A DNA stretch of 64,000 bases from contig JAHQIW010000975.1 of the NCBI GenBank assembly GCA_019055375.1, positions 1-64,000 on the forward strand. Direction: 5' to 3'. A program made the position numbers and the translations under genes. Below, one piece after another: positions 1 through 12,059 of this stretch. The notes beneath the pieces are model-generated. The model was not told the DNA's origin, did not search any database, and saw nothing but the letters and a program-made list of their open reading frames with translations. Numbering within the stretch: the stretch's first letter is position 1; the number at the start of each line of letters is the position of its first letter. This DNA comes from Parelaphostrongylus tenuis (Eukaryota > Nematoda > Chromadorea > Rhabditida > Metastrongylidae).

Positions 1-929
1 CAGAAGCGCGGCGCGACCTCGTCGGATTCGGGAGAACGGCGAAACTGCTCAGGGGTCACCGTTAGTACAATGAGATGGAAAAAAGAGCGAACGACGGCAA
101 ACGAACAACTGTCAGTCCTTGGCGCCTAATTTACTAGATTATAGTTAGATGGACAGACAAAAAGATATTGGAAAAAAATGCTGTTTTGATGACATGATTA
201 ACTTTTCCTTGAACTTATGAGTGATAAGATTGGGGATAAGACGATGAACACAGCAATCATGATAAGATCAAATGCAATTGAACTGTGAGCTGAGTCGATG
301 ACAGAGTGCTTCTCCGCTAATTTATGATGAGAATTTCAATACCAAATAATGAGGATATCTGCTGAGATGAGGACAGAGCTCCGTAGTAGCCCTATATAAA
401 ACGAAATACTATTATATCGAACAGATTATGAAGATAGCAGTAAAAGTCAGATAAACTCTAGACTTATCACGTTGAGTGAACTTAGTGTTATGCTTGCGAA
501 AAAAAAATGGGAGAGTAATTATTGATTGGACACTAAGGCAAGCTCGTTCTAAAGAATTAGAAACCATTGAGCAGAGTTCTCATTTAGAGTTGATACTGGG
601 GCCATTTTTGTACTTCCGTAAGAATACTAAGAGAAGACTGTGATGATCGCTCTTTCTCAGCTTCATGTTTTACTTATAATAACTTTTGAGTCGGGGAACA
701 CTCTTTGCCTCACGGGGGATTCCTGGTAGCACAAAGAGAATCTTCGATGATAGGCTAAACTGAGCTTATCTATTCAAACGGCCGCACCGTACTCTGATAG
801 CATCTGTTACGACCGTAAAACGATGGACTAGAAAGAAAGAGAAATCATTAGATTGGGGAGATAGTCTTAGGGCACATGTAAAAATTGGAAATTTATGTAT
901 GAGTTTCGAACAAAAACAGTGATAACTAC

Positions 930-1265
930 TTCTTAAAATAAAGGCCATCGCCTTCTACGGTTTTCTTCTATCGGTCCACCAAGTTGCGGATACGGTCGAA
1001 GTACTACTCTTTCGACTTCGCATTGAAGAACTCTTGCAAGTTTATTTAACTACATCGTACTACTCAAATCGGCAACTCTTCAAGAAGTGTTGCATTGATC
1101 GGACGGAAAATGAAGCACAATCTGGACTGTAGGCAGGATGCGGCAGAACCTCGACTGTCTCAAATTCATCTGACCTGCACGGACATGGCGAAGGCTTCCA
1201 ACACGGGGAAAATAAAGACGAACAATATCTAGGCCTTCAGTGGAGGAATCTCACTTAACAAACTG
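930..1265 (-). mobile_element. mariner-like transposase 3' remnant
   Basis: On the minus strand, fragments in shifting frames match the C-terminal end of mariner transposases (a W-x-D-R-R-K-like stretch followed by DGLYFKK near 940-1000). The same block recurs at about 60,870-61,400 with similar wording. Stops and frame changes throughout show it is dead. The rest of 1-1446 holds no gene I can support. Confidence 0.5.
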
Positions 1266-1446
1266 TAATTTCTATGATATGCATGGGTGTTATGCTTATC
1301 AGAGTGTCCCCAGAACTTCCCTCCCTACGTAGTAATTCGTGAGAGACAATAGAGATTTTTTTTTTGGAGAAAATTGAAATCGCGACCTAGAACGCAAAAA
1401 GATTTTGTACTTCTTCTAAAATGGTGTGAAATCCGAAAAAATTCAG

Positions 1447-2338
1447 GATGAAGCCTATTATGAACGACGGCGACGAAACAATGATGCGGCAAAAAGATCA
1501 CGCGATGCTAGACGCATCAAGGAGGAAGCAATCGCAGCACGTGCAGTGCAGCTGGAACGGGAGAACGGTCAACTACGGGCACAGGTATAAATTTTTTTGT
1601 GAAAAATGAGATGTTAAAATTACACAAAAATCTCACTCGTATCAATGAAAAGGATGAGCTTCCTTCCCAATTGAATTTATTGGGCTAAGAATGAATTCGA
1701 GAATCCCATGCTAAAGCAGACCTAATAGGAAGTTCTCCGTCCTCATCGTGCTCTGCTCCGATACACGACGTGACCAATGAAGTTCATTGCCATCTCTACG
1801 ATCTGTGATAAGAATAACGGGCCAGGTGACTCAGGTGGTACAGTTAACGAGAGTGGGATGAAGTTCGTTTTAAAAAAAATCTTCGGACATTCCAGATTGA
1901 GCAGATGATTAAGTTGTTCATGGATAACTACAATTGCAATCAATGAAAGCGTAGTAGTGGAATTTAAATCAAAAATCGACTTCATATTGAACGTATACAT
2001 GACTCTAACAACTAAGTAAATAATTTTACTTGAATAAGCGATGAATTTACAAATAATCATTTGAGAGTAAAAAATACCTGCGCCACTAAACATGTAAAAA
2101 AGCTTAAAAAGCTAAACTAAATCTGCAATTATTTAGCATAGATCTTCTCCCTTTATAGGTTGCTATTCTCAAATCTGAAACTGCTCGTCTTCAACTGATG
2201 CTCTTCTCACAGCGACAACATCTAACTAACGATACAAAAAAGGAAATGACAACTGAAGCGATGATTGTCGACACGCTTTTGGAAAACACCGCTACCACGA
2301 CTGCCGTACCTCAAAGTGATTTTGAAATAAAACAATGA
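1447..2338 (+). CDS. bZIP transcription factor, PAR/CES-2/ATF-2-like, 3' part
   Basis: Two exons are visible, 1447-1584 and 2159-2338, joined in phase 0. The first begins after an acceptor (ttcag) and encodes a basic region with the bZIP signature [17 protein letters not shown]. It runs into a leucine zipper continued by the second exon ([15 protein letters not shown]). A 34-residue acidic/Thr-rich tail follows before TGA. The run [17 protein letters not shown] is characteristic of PAR-type bZIP proteins such as nematode CES-2 and ATF-2, which bind DNA as dimers in the nucleus. Only about 105 residues are seen. Upstream exons with the start codon lie outside the window or unrecognised in 1-1446. 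The intron of 574 nt is ordinary. Family assignment is secure; which paralogue it is remains open. Confidence 0.85.
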
Positions 2339-2707
2339 AATCTAAGAAAGATTCGCTTCTATCATCGCGCCAGTTATTTTTTTCCTGCGTTTCCAACTCT
2401 TCCAGAGTATTTAATTTGTTATTGCGTTTTATCATAATCTCCTTATTCTAGTTGGCTATCTTTTTCCATTGATTTTTCAAACTGATAGTTGTGTTTTGAA
2501 GTGATTTTAATGTGAAATTGTCTGTCGTTAAAGTCAAAATCGCCGTATAGTGCTTTCGTGTGTACAGAGACCTCACATTACCGTGCTGTTCGCGGTACTG
2601 TATCCCCAAAATTCGCCGAGTCGATCATAGTCAGTGTACAGTTTTCTTAGGCCACTCGAGGCCACTTCTTCATATTTGATTATTCTTAGTCTATTATCAG
2701 CTGTATT

Positions 2708-3487
2708 ATGGCTATATTACAAAGCTCATTACTACTCAGCGACGTCAGCGTGTACCTTTTTTTAGAGTTTCGTTATTCATTGATTGTTTTCAGCTTTTCT
2801 ATTTGACTTTACTTCAGGTTCGTCAACGCGGTTCGTCTTATCAACTAAAATTAGGCAGCGAAAATTTTTATTCCACGGAATGTATCGTGTATGTACCTTT
2901 TTTTCAAAAACACGGGTTTTGTATTACTGATTCTCGCTTAATAAATATTTTTCGAAGGATTTTTTTTCATAAGACGGACTAACACTTAGATATTATGGCA
3001 AAAAGGAAACGATAAAAAGCACATAGCGTTTGACATAGGCCCATTGCGAAGAAGTATGTCACTTTTTCTCTAGCTCCCTTTGGAGCGTCGTAACAGCGAT
3101 TCATTCTATGCAATGTTACCGATGTATCAATTCAATAATTTTTATTCATCAAAACAATTTTAGCAGTATTTTCTGAATTACCGGGAAAGAGAAACGGTGG
3201 AGCTCAACAAAAACTATCATCAGAGATAAACTGAGAGTGTTTGATAATCGATTTGTAACGTACTTCCTGACAGTTTCAAAAAATGCGACCGAAGTAATCA
3301 TGCTCAACTCGATATGATGACGCATTAATCCAAGCATAACCGCCTTCGATTCTCTCTATCCAGAAAAAAAGACCGAGAGGAGGACGCTTCAGGCTTCTCA
3401 GACGATCTCATCACTTCATATGTCATTGTGCTTTTCTTAGTGCTGTTCGTTCTTTTGCCGGTTCTTTGTAGAGCACAACCAATTTAG
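2708..3487 (+). CDS. putative small single-pass membrane protein
   Basis: Hand-built model of four exons: 2708-2749, 2818-2886, 3074-3123 and 3364-3487. All junctions have GT and AG and the phases agree, giving 94 residues. A 3' splice acceptor (ttatcag) lies 7 nt before the ATG, as for trans-spliced nematode messages. The N-terminal half is polar. An acidic linker (KKDREEDASGFSDD) leads into a hydrophobic C-terminal segment (YVIVLFLVLFVLLPVL) ending CRAQPI. That layout fits a tail-anchored or single-pass protein. It follows the bZIP stop by 369 nt on the same strand. No family is recognised. Exon 3 is the weakest part, as its donor (gtatca) is poor. Transcript evidence would be decisive. Confidence 0.45.
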
Positions 3488-4259
3488 TATGCCCACTTGA
3501 TCTGGAGTTTTTCATTGTGATTTTAACCAGTTTGTGTCAAGGAACAGTCCATCCTTTATGCAGCTGAGCAACTACCGTACTCACAGCTTGTGGAGACGAC
3601 GACAGGTGGCAGACGACCTCAACAATGCTTTTAGCAGAGCGGCTTCAACAAAAACAACAACCTAAACGGCGTGAAATGTGTATAACAGAAGGTGATGACA
3701 GAGAAATATCTCGGTAAAAACAACTGATGACCCGAAAACCAGCACAAAAAATGACCGCGCAGCGGCTGATGAGGTGAATTGTGTTGGCAGTGCTCCTATA
3801 GAATTCTTTTAAATGTCGAAGAGGTGCTTAAAATTCTCTTTGAGCCTACACTATTGTTTGATAAATTGATTGATTCATCAATTATCGGGTGTAGAAAATC
3901 GTGAATTGACAATAGGCCTTTGCCTTACTCCCCAACTGAATTCCTCGCAAATTATAATATTCAATTCACAAATAATTCACTGACAGTCCATGGAACTTTT
4001 GATTATGAATAAACTGAGATTTTTAAGAATTCCAATCACTAGGTTGAGATTGTTGAGTGTCAAGTACTTTCAGATTTGTGAGTTCTGCTTCAAATGAAGC
4101 ATCTTGTCAGCGTCAAGGTGTAAGTGGACTCGGGTCCAAAATTTCTACTTTGAAACCGAAAGTAGAAAATGCCATTGTAGGCTAATATGACTATTCAGGA
4201 GGCCAAAAGCTTATAGAATATAAAGAAACGTTCATAAATGATTTTAGAAGCGTTTAATA
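3488..4259. other. no gene recognised
   Basis: Intergenic sequence with stops in all frames. I see no recognisable coding region, RNA gene or named repeat. Confidence 0.4.
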
Positions 4260-4587
4260 TTACGATAGGTCATCTACACGATCGGTGCTGCATTAAAACA
4301 CTTCGAGAGCTTAAAGTATGTCAGACAAACAGCAACAGAACTATAGAATGAGTAGCGCTATTATCTTGAGATTTTAAAAGACGACTCTGAAGCGGCAGGC
4401 GAACTTACGCGCGAAAATTCCGAGGTAGTTCATGGATGATGGATGCGTGTAAAGAGCCAATTATAAGAAGAACTGTTGGGAACAGCATGGCAGATACGAG
4501 AAGACGAATCCTGAATAATGAATTTGTCGAAACATCAGCAGTTCCATAGGGGATGAAAATAGGAGTCGTTACGTGATATGGTGACAC
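4260..4587 (-). CDS. possible 3' exons of a membrane protein
   Basis: On the minus strand an open exon (4587 down to 4409) with a hydrophobic stretch (LLVSAMLFPTVLLIIGSLHAS) ends at a perfect donor gtaagt. It can be joined in phase to 4287-4260, which ends TAA after a short ATDRVDDLS tail. No in-frame ATG is visible upstream, so a 5' exon would be needed. No family is recognised. It could equally be a chance open frame beside a chance donor. Confidence 0.22.
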
Positions 4588-5984
4588 GCTTCTTTTGTAT
4601 TTTACAAGGGTTCCTCACTGCAATTTCTGTGATCTAGAGATTAAGCGTCAAACATAGATTTAACATCAGAAATGGTTTATGAAAAACGTTTTCTAGACTA
4701 AGTAATTTGGAAAAAGACCTCTATCGACAAAATTGTTTCGTGGCTCAGCGATTACCACTGGCTGAGGTAAGTATGCTAAGTAGACAGTATGACCAGTGAA
4801 GATGCGCTTCGATTTCTTGAGTCTTGGAACCTGACACTTAGGAAGAGATTTTTACTGGAATAAGGTGACATAAGACCAACGAGGAAATCTCCACGGAGTG
4901 GCTTGACATTCAAGGGTAGGAGATGGACCAATGGTCAATAGAGATTGTCTATCAAAACGATGATCAATTTTATAATGCTTAAATATTTTGAACCACCGAT
5001 GTCATGTGTGTGTCATGTATGATGTGAAACAAGCATAAAAAGTCGTGGAAACCTTTCTGTTTCGTGCAGTGAATCTCCTCAACTCCATTCCTTTTGTGTT
5101 ACTATCGATAAATCAATCGAGGCCAAAGCTGAAGTTCTCGTTAATTTATTCGGCTTGAACCAATAATATTGAGTCTTTGACCATGACAATTGGTCCAAGA
5201 CATAAGCTAGAAAATATGTTATTAGAAGTAAAAGTGGAAGGTGGTAACATAGAGGAGGATGAGAGCACACAAAAGGAAGTCAAAATTTAGAGTGGCGAAG
5301 GAAGTTGAGCGACAATTTCACAAAAAGAGCCTTATAAACTAAGATCTAGAATATCCCCGAAGACTGATGTAACAATAACTCCGATTCTCGTGATAAAATT
5401 CCATAGAAAAATTTTCTGTATCTATGGACCGATTTGCTTCCAATTCATGGATACTCAAGCGCAGGTCACTCCTCTTTTTCCCCTTCGACAAGTACATCTT
5501 AGCTCGCAGTAAAATCCACAAACTGAAATAAAATCTTGGGAATCTATAATTTTTCCTTGAAAAAACATAAAACTCTTGTTTGCTCGCGATAACAACTTGG
5601 ATTTTTAATAGAAGATAGTTTCCAAATGTGCTTTAAAATGCGTTTCAGTGCCGTAGCAAATCTATCAGAGTGTGTTTATCTATAGAAGACTCGCAAACAA
5701 CTTATTCTCGAGCTATAGTTCTTCTCAAACATTTACTCTACAACACTTCAAATGAAATGTAATTATCTCTGCTTTTCTGTAAGCAGTATAGTCTTTTTCG
5801 ACTCGTTCATAATCACCTTCATAATACCCTCCTCATTTTTCTAATAAAACTTTGAATAAGCGACTCTTCAAACAGCAGAAATAATATCATAACATAGTTA
5901 ACACGTCATTCATTTGAAGGCTTAACTAATTAATCTCGAGTTTATACGCCTCAACATACAACTACGAAGCTAGCTTAGAACCAT
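4588..5984. other. no gene recognised
   Basis: A/T-rich intergenic DNA. Open frames here are short and lack acceptors or recognisable domains. Nothing else is seen. Confidence 0.4.
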
Positions 5985-7300
5985 AATGTTAGGTTGAGGA
6001 AAAAGTTCTTTAACACGTGCTAAAATTCAAACTTATAGATAAATACAATAATAAACAACTATAATTACTTTCCAAAACAACGACCATCATTATCCAGATC
6101 TTGTGCCGACGATCTGCAAGCTTCCGATCTACTTAAAATACCAGTCCTTGGGCTTTGAATCAACGAACTCGTGACATGCCTCTTCAACTTGATCAAACGT
6201 CTCGAATCGGCGTCCACCACAGGAACTGTTCCGCTGCGGTGGGAATCGGACCTGCAATCGGACGGCTCAGCCTCTGGATTGTAGGCTGTGTGCGGCAAGA
6301 TCTCAACTCCTTCAAATGCTTTAAACTTTTCCCTAGTCTTCTTTGTCGTGTGAGGTTTGGCATTGTCAGCTGAAACATCGTGCGCTTTCAACAAACCAAC
6401 GTCGGGCACTTTTCCTTTAACGCATCTTAGACTCGGTCCAACTGCTCGTACTAGAGTGTGACATTGATGGTGTGATCATTTGGAACAAGTTCGAAATGTA
6501 GGACATCTTCAAAATTCCACCAAACGCAAGTCATGAACTTTTTGTTAAACGGATTCTGACGTATAACTGATGGCGGAGCTTGACCTTTTGGAACTCAACG
6601 TTTACTCTGATCGTAATCGTGACCAGGTAAGCCCATTTTTATCCGAACGTCACGATACGTTTCTACAATCGATCGCTCAACGGATTCTGTAACAACTGAC
6701 GGTAAATTTCAACACGACAATAAATTTGGGCAATAGTCAGTTCGTGCGAATCTTGGTGAAGCTTCTTTTAGACAAGGTCAAGTTGTGGGAGATGATTCTG
6801 GACTGTTTTTTTTTGTTCAGCGCTAAGTTCTATTGCAATTTCACGAGTGCTTGATGATGGTGCTGCATCCAAAGCTGCTCGCGGATCCCCATCGTCCAAT
6901 TTCAACAGTCGGCCGGAACGGGCTCGGTCTTCGGGACAGTGATCACCACTTTCAACTCGTTTGTACCACTTTGCAACAGGGACATGGTTCGCAGCTCTTT
7001 CACCTTCTGCACCACACATCTCCTTCGCTGCATCTTTTGTCGAAAGTTGTCGCTTCCATCAATAGCGTTTCGAAACCCGAAGCTCAATTCTGTCCATCGT
7101 AATCATTTGATATCCGAAGAAAAAATAAAAATTCATGCACTACAACTAGCGTTTCCGCAGGAGTTCCATATGAAAAGATTCCTGAGATATTTATGAACTT
7201 TGCAATAGCCGATACTGTGTGGAACAAACATAAAATTTGAATCTTTCGCGGGTGTAAAGGAAATTTTCCCTCAACCTAGTACAAAGCTGGGTATACTTTA
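5985..7300 (-). mobile_element. degenerate mariner-like (Tc1/mariner) transposon
   Basis: Read on the minus strand, the right part (about 7019-6768) encodes a mariner N-terminal helix-turn-helix region with the family pattern WYKRVESGD...RSGR...STREIAIEL. The left part (about 6409-6190) encodes the catalytic C-terminal block DNAKPHTTKKTREK followed by LPHTAYNPEAEPSD, normally around the D,D34D triad. The two parts are in different frames, with stops and a degraded middle, so it cannot make transposase. A TTAGGTTG-like end near 5990 resembles mariner terminal repeats. Unrelated to the flanking genes. Confidence 0.8.
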
Positions 7301-8287
7301 CTGTTCGGTCAACAAAAAAAATGGTTACACTGCTGAATTCCAAGCGATTTCTAAGATTGCTGAGACAGTGGAAGAATCTCGAAAACTGACTCAACTATGA
7401 CCTCGGTATAATCAAAAATGACTTTGGCTGACTAAATTGATAGTAGAGTAGTTACAAATTTCTTATTGACAATGATATTCTAATAAGACGGGAGCGAGGT
7501 AAGCAGTGGTTAGCGATGCGGCGTTTCACGATGCAAGGTGATAAGCAAGGCACTGGTTCGATCCCCTCTTAACATTCTCTTGCTCTTGCAGTCAGTCGAC
7601 GAACGGCTTAACCCAGCTATCTTCGAGATTGCAAGTAGTGTCGTATCGATCTTCATTCAACGATATTTATAAGAAGGCAAAATCCTCAAACAACCGAAAC
7701 AACACGTGAAATAGTCGAAAACTTTCGTGGAAAATGAGTATGAAGAAAGGAATCTAATGAAAGAAGTACCGGGATCCGAACAGAGTGTGACGTGACGCAT
7801 TAAAAAGGTATTTCCAAAAAAAGAACTCTCATCTGTTCTAAAAATAGCTATGTTTCAGAGATAAAATCACAATACTGCGAAAAGGAACACATTTTTAAGG
7901 TTTTCTTGAATATTTTCATTTATATTTTTTAGTCGCTCGATAGCTTGAGAAATGCAGATTTCAATACTGTGGTTGGCTTCTAGAAATGATTTCATAGTAC
8001 ACTGTAATAACTGGAAAGTATAAACTTTGTTTTGAAGTAGCTCGCTGATTGTATTTCACAGCGGAGTTGGGTTCTTTTCCGCTTAGTAGCACAGATTTAA
8101 ATATTTTATTACTTTCGCTAAACAAAAACTTTTCTTAAGAGTGTCAGTAATCATTGAAAGTGGCTAGCGCGACACGCAGCCCGTTTTTTCGAAAAGACTT
8201 TTTTTACAACTCAGTATCATTAAAAATAAAATATATTCCACATTGGTCGCGAATCCAAATATTCAAATATTAATTTTCTTTCGTTTC
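7301..8287. other. no gene recognised
   Basis: No coding region or named repeat that I can support. Confidence 0.35.
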
Positions 8288-8700
8288 GAGCGTTTTCTTA
8301 AGACCACTGCTCAAATTTCAATATGCCTGATAATCGTTATTTGAGCCACGCATGTCAGTGGTCTGTCAATGAGGGCTGACTTATAGAGCCCGATACGATA
8401 GAGCAATGGTCTTAAGAAAACACTCGAAACGAAAGTTATGATTTTATTGAATATACCATCCAAGAGCAATCGAGTGTACAACACTCTATGTTTGGTGAGT
8501 TTTTCACTGGACATAGAGTGTAACACGTTCGTCGTCGCTAACTCTTAGTGTGGGGACTGGAGCACCCACACAGGATTGGCAAAAGACGAGAAAGGGTAAC
8601 TGCCCGACTGACGAGATCGCAAGATCGAAACACGTGTATCGGACTCTATAAGTCAGCCCTCATTGACAGACCACTAACAAATAATGATTATCAGGCATAT
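8288..8700. mobile_element. foldback element FB1, copy 1
   Basis: Member of the most frequent repeat family in the window. It carries the family marks: TTTCTTAAGACCAC..CTCAAA ends, a TGAGCC..CATGTCA..GGTCTG segment, and an inner arm with a hammerhead core. Left-arm and right-arm material appears in opposite orientation; the left arm is truncated. The right arm holds the intact ribozyme at 8602-8644. Confidence 0.7.
8602..8644 (+). ncRNA. hammerhead ribozyme, type I, core intact
   Basis: Stem I is GCCCGA (8602-8607) with TCGGAC (8639-8644), one mismatch. The core CTGACGA is at 8608-8614. Stem II is GATC-GCAA-GATC, a 4-bp helix with a GNRA tetraloop, followed by GAAA (8627-8630). Stem III is a loopless ACAC/GTGT, and the predicted cleavage site follows A8638. 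All invariant hammerhead positions are present. It lies in the right arm of a foldback element. Self-cleavage is inferred from the fold only. Confidence 0.8.
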
Positions 8701-8739
8701 TAAGTTTCTGGAGCCACAAAAATCACATGAACGTGTAGA

Positions 8740-9250
8740 GAAAATCTTTAATATCAGAATCAAACGCTTTACCTGGAGTTCCTTCGAAGCGGAGAAACAA
8801 TTCCTAATTGAATAACAAAAATCGCACTTCACATGTGACCCGCCGAGGCGCCCTCGATCGATAGCCGTTTTGAAAACCGCATCATGCCCTTTGCGCCCCC
8901 ACCCTCTCCACCCCGTCCGACTAGCCAAAAAAAAACTTCAGTGAAACGGTTTCTCTAGTAAAGAAAGCACACCGTTAGAATCGTTGAATCTTACACTCTC
9001 GAATGATCACTAATATTCTAGCAAAAGGCTCTTTAACTGCGAGAAATATGCTCGTGTGGAACACAAATGTATTCCTTTCGCTGAAGCGCTATAAAAACCT
9101 TTTTCAAAAATCGGGCACGTAGGGGGCTAGCCAGAAATTTATGCTTTCAAACGATTACTAACATTCTTATTAAAAGTCCTTGTTCAACGAAAAGGATCGG
9201 TTTCTGATTCTCTGCTACCAAACGGAAAAGTCCCCGAAGATGTCCGTAAT
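8740..9250. repeat. long-TIR repeat family, partial copy
   Basis: Contains the family wording seen more completely at 25,800-26,560 and 38,410-39,490: ends near TCCTTTTCGTTGAACAAGG, inner TTTCGAATGATTACTAA and a CpG-rich centre with CGCACTTCACATGTG. The CpG-rich centre (8820-8925) produces spurious open frames. Confidence 0.5.
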
Positions 9251-9345
9251 AAAGGAAGAAATGGATTTCAAGGGCACTTTATTGCCACGAAAAGACAGCC
9301 GTCCAAACTGTTCGCCGTAACCAACGAGTTAACGACAGGACAGGG

Positions 9346-9650
9346 ATAAAGGACAAAGCTCTTGACGTAGATCAGCGCCAAAGGGATGCATCATGCATTT
9401 CTATTCAACTTTTAGCTTCGTCTGAGGCGACTGAACACATATCTGGCCTCTGCAATGGCTCACAGTGGCCTCCTGCTGTATCGAGTCAGTGCTGTTCATC
9501 TTCTCAGACAAAACTTAGGTCAGTCTGGTACCACTTTACCAACGCCGAAGGGACGGACGGCTTGGTGAGCCAAGAGCGCGAGATCGAACCATTGACCTCG
9601 TGCTGCGAACGCTGCATCTCTAACCACAGCGTCACACGCGCCCCGTTGAT
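9346..9650 (-). repeat. tRNA-headed SINE (family S1)
   Basis: Minus-strand copy of a roughly 300-bp SINE. The head has tRNA-like A and B boxes (B box GGTTCGATCTCG), the body contains a GGTCGGTAAATTGGTACCA-like segment, and the tail is built of TTATCCTTT-like units. Six copies occur in the window (9.3, 28.7, 30.8, 36.9, 38.9 and 47.8 kb). This one is more diverged. Confidence 0.75.
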
Positions 9651-10240
9651 GCTAGTACGCTTAGGAATTGCCGGAGCAGCTAATCAACTACCTCCCGTCC
9701 TGGGTCGCAAAATTACGTATTCGATTAGAAATTTGTGTAATATTGCGTAAATCGATCAGTGGAGGAATAATTTATAAAAATCACGTGCGAAAACGCGACT
9801 TTGTCGCTGACTTGTTCTTGCCTTGATAGTTTCTCTGAAACTCTGATGTCACCGAATTTTTTAAACTCTTTAAAATGTAAATTTTCTTACAATAATTAAT
9901 TTAAAAATTATTAAATAAAAATCAATTATAAATATTTTGAAAAAATTAAAAAGATTATTGGATACTAAAATCAAATTATTAAAAAAATTTTTGAGAAAAA
10001 AAAATTATTCAAAAAAATTAGAGTTAAATTAAATCGGAAATTTAGAAAAAATTATCTTTGAAATCATGAAATTTTCGTCTTATCAATTACTTGCTATTAT
10101 ACTTTTCAAAATTATCTATCGTTTATAATGTTTTTTATCTCACAGTTTTCAGTAATTTTTTTTTCTTTGTGAGTCACCCAGCAGATCCGCAGCAAAATAC
10201 TCCTTCGGCTCCAAGAAATTTACGAAATTCTCGTTAATTT
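9651..10240. other. AT-rich spacer, no gene recognised
   Basis: Very A/T-rich around 9880-10150, with AATTATTAAA-type runs. No gene is seen. Confidence 0.4.
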
Positions 10241-10572
10241 TTGCCTGTGGAAGTGGTCGAAGTTTCGTTTGTTTCATCGTCAATCGTCATCTCGATCGAT
10301 TCAGATTCTCTATATGCCTTATTTCAGTCGCAGAATTTATGCGCCATTGCTCAGGGTTATTCTGCTGACAGTCGGCCGACCCGACAAGCGTATCCACGAC
10401 CTCTACGGCTTCTTCTGTTCGACGTCGTCCGTTGTCGTCTGGCCACCACTGGATTGATGACGTTCGAAGTGCCGTCGTCGCCACCAGCGCCACGAAACGA
10501 TGAGCATCAGTGATCGCCGATTCCTAACGATCAGATCGAAGCAGTTATCAGTCGGTTCGGCCCGTTCAGCCA
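10241..10572 (+). other. CpG-rich block with possible 5' exon
   Basis: About 330 bp of conspicuously C/G- and CpG-rich sequence in A/T-rich surroundings. It ends at a perfect donor (CATCAA|gtaagt, exon end 10572). An ATG at about 10,508 opens a frame reaching the donor (MSISDRRFLTIRSKQLS...), and a second frame reads NDQIEAVISRFGPFSHQ up to the same donor. It may be the promoter and first exon of the gene whose last exons are at 12,753-13,331, but the phases tried (2 or 0 leftover bases, 1 needed) do not join directly. Confidence 0.3.
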
Positions 10573-10799
10573 TCAAGTAAGTAGCCGTCGCTCTCTTTTT
10601 TTCTTCTTCACCGCTCGTCCTCCATGCTTCAGTCGGGAGATATGATTCAATCGATGTGCCTCCGTGCTGTTATTGTGCTCTGTTTGCGATTCGTCACACT
10701 CTGGTGACGTCATTCGCCGAACGGCAATTTGTTGGAGAGAGACCGATTTTTTTTCCTCCTATTAATTGCTTTTCTTTTGAACAGTATTTTTTAATGTTG

Positions 10800-10925
10800 T
10801 AAAGAGTGTCGGTGGTGTAACGGTTAGCATACGCTCCGCGGAAAGAGTGAGATCTGGGTTTCGAATCCCATCCGGCTGACGCAAACGTTTTTGCACAGCG
10901 CTCCACATTACTGGTTATGTTGTAA
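10800..10925 (+). repeat. tRNA-like SINE (family S2)
   Basis: Has a D-arm-like GTGTAACGGTTAGCAT and a T-arm-like GGTTTCGAATCCC, but the acceptor stem mismatches and no proper anticodon arm forms. The downstream body (CGTTTTTGCACAGCGCTCCACAT) resembles those at 12,060-12,180 and 37,895-38,030. It is a tRNA-derived repeat, not a tRNA gene. Confidence 0.5.
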
Positions 10926-10964
10926 GAGCTTTTTTTTGGTGCTTTTCTGTTAGACGGCGGCAAA

Positions 10965-11345
10965 TGAATAATCGACTCATATTCGCTGGAAAAGAATTTC
11001 TCATCGAAGTGTTAGTAATCATTCGAAAGCTTAAATCTCTGGCTACAACTCCACGTGACTGGTTTTTTAAAACATCTTTTCATAAAGCTGTAAAATCGGC
11101 GATAAAATTTTGTTTCACACTATCACGTGTTTCTTTTTCTTCATCTCGCTTATATTTCGCTGGACAAAACTTCTTCCTCGGAGTGCTACCGCTCATTCGA
11201 AAGCGCAAGTTTCGAAGAACTCAAAAATGTGTTGCTCTTTGGTAAAGCTGTTTCTATGGCGCTGTAGGAGAAAGAAAAGATTTGTGCTTTAAACCTCGCC
11301 GGAGAGAGCTCTTTCTTCAGGCTACTAGCAACCATTCGATGTCTT
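10965..11345 (+). repeat. long-TIR repeat family, one arm
   Basis: Carries the arm wording TTCGCTGGAAAAGAA, ATCATTCGAAAGCTTAAAT, CCACGTG and AAAGAGCTCTTTC found in both arms of the 38.4-39.5 kb element. Small open frames here are repeat shadows. Confidence 0.5.
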
Positions 11346-11574
11346 GAGTTTCCAATCATTCCAGCAGTTGTGCTTATTTTCTGGAATTATCGTTTGACAG
11401 GGAAAAACTATGAGTTTCACATCTTTGACAATCATGTTTACCGGCCAACTCACGAAGCGGGGAAGGGGCCGATTGACCGCGAACAGTGTTATTTTTCAGT
11501 ACCTTTTTAGTCGACTGTCTTTTGATATCTCGCTCAAAATTGAAGCATGCTGACAGCATGTTTCTAAGTCTTTC

Positions 11575-11965
11575 ATGAAGTCTTCTATAGGCACTTATAC
11601 AGTGCAATGCATGCGTTTCGGCCTTGCCGCCTCGTCAGTTGATTAGTGCCTTTCCTTTGAGCCAATCCCTCTTGAACGGAGAACCCCCTTATATGGAGGA
11701 ACTCTCGACGAATAAGTTACACCGCGTGTAAGCCAGCAGTTATTTTCATTAGTTTACAGTGGTTGTTTCATTCGTGGGAGAGAGACTTTTCACTTTACAC
11801 GCGGCTGTGTAACATGTTCGTCGACGATTTCCTTGTATAGGGTGGTCGCCCCTCGAGAGGTATTGGCTCAAAGATGGGCCACCGTGCCAATGACGAGGTC
11901 TGCAAGGCCGAATCACGTGTACTGGATTGTATAAGTGCCTAAAAAGACCTCATGGAAGGCTTAAA
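11575..11965. mobile_element. foldback element FB1, decayed copy
   Basis: Two inverted arms (about 11,575-11,735 and 11,795-11,965) end in AGTCTT...AGGCACTTATAC and its complement. Each arm has a degraded hammerhead: a minus-strand one near 11,592-11,640 with imperfect stem III, and a plus-strand one near 11,897-11,938 with ATGACGA for CTGACGA and GAAT for GAAA. Confidence 0.6.
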
Positions 11966-12059
11966 ATGTGCTGTCAGAGTGTTTTCGAAGTTGCAAAGGG
12001 TTTTTTCAAAATTTTTCTCTAACCAACAAACGTAGTAGAAAAGAGTGGTGTCAAAACAA

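Noticed and set aside
1..129. Open frame at the window start (43 codons) as a bZIP 5' exon
   Set aside because: No acceptor, donor or conserved sequence links it to the bZIP exons.
10801..10885. tRNA gene
   Set aside because: A and B boxes are present but the acceptor stem and anticodon arm do not fold, and the body is shared with other dispersed copies. Called a tRNA-derived repeat.
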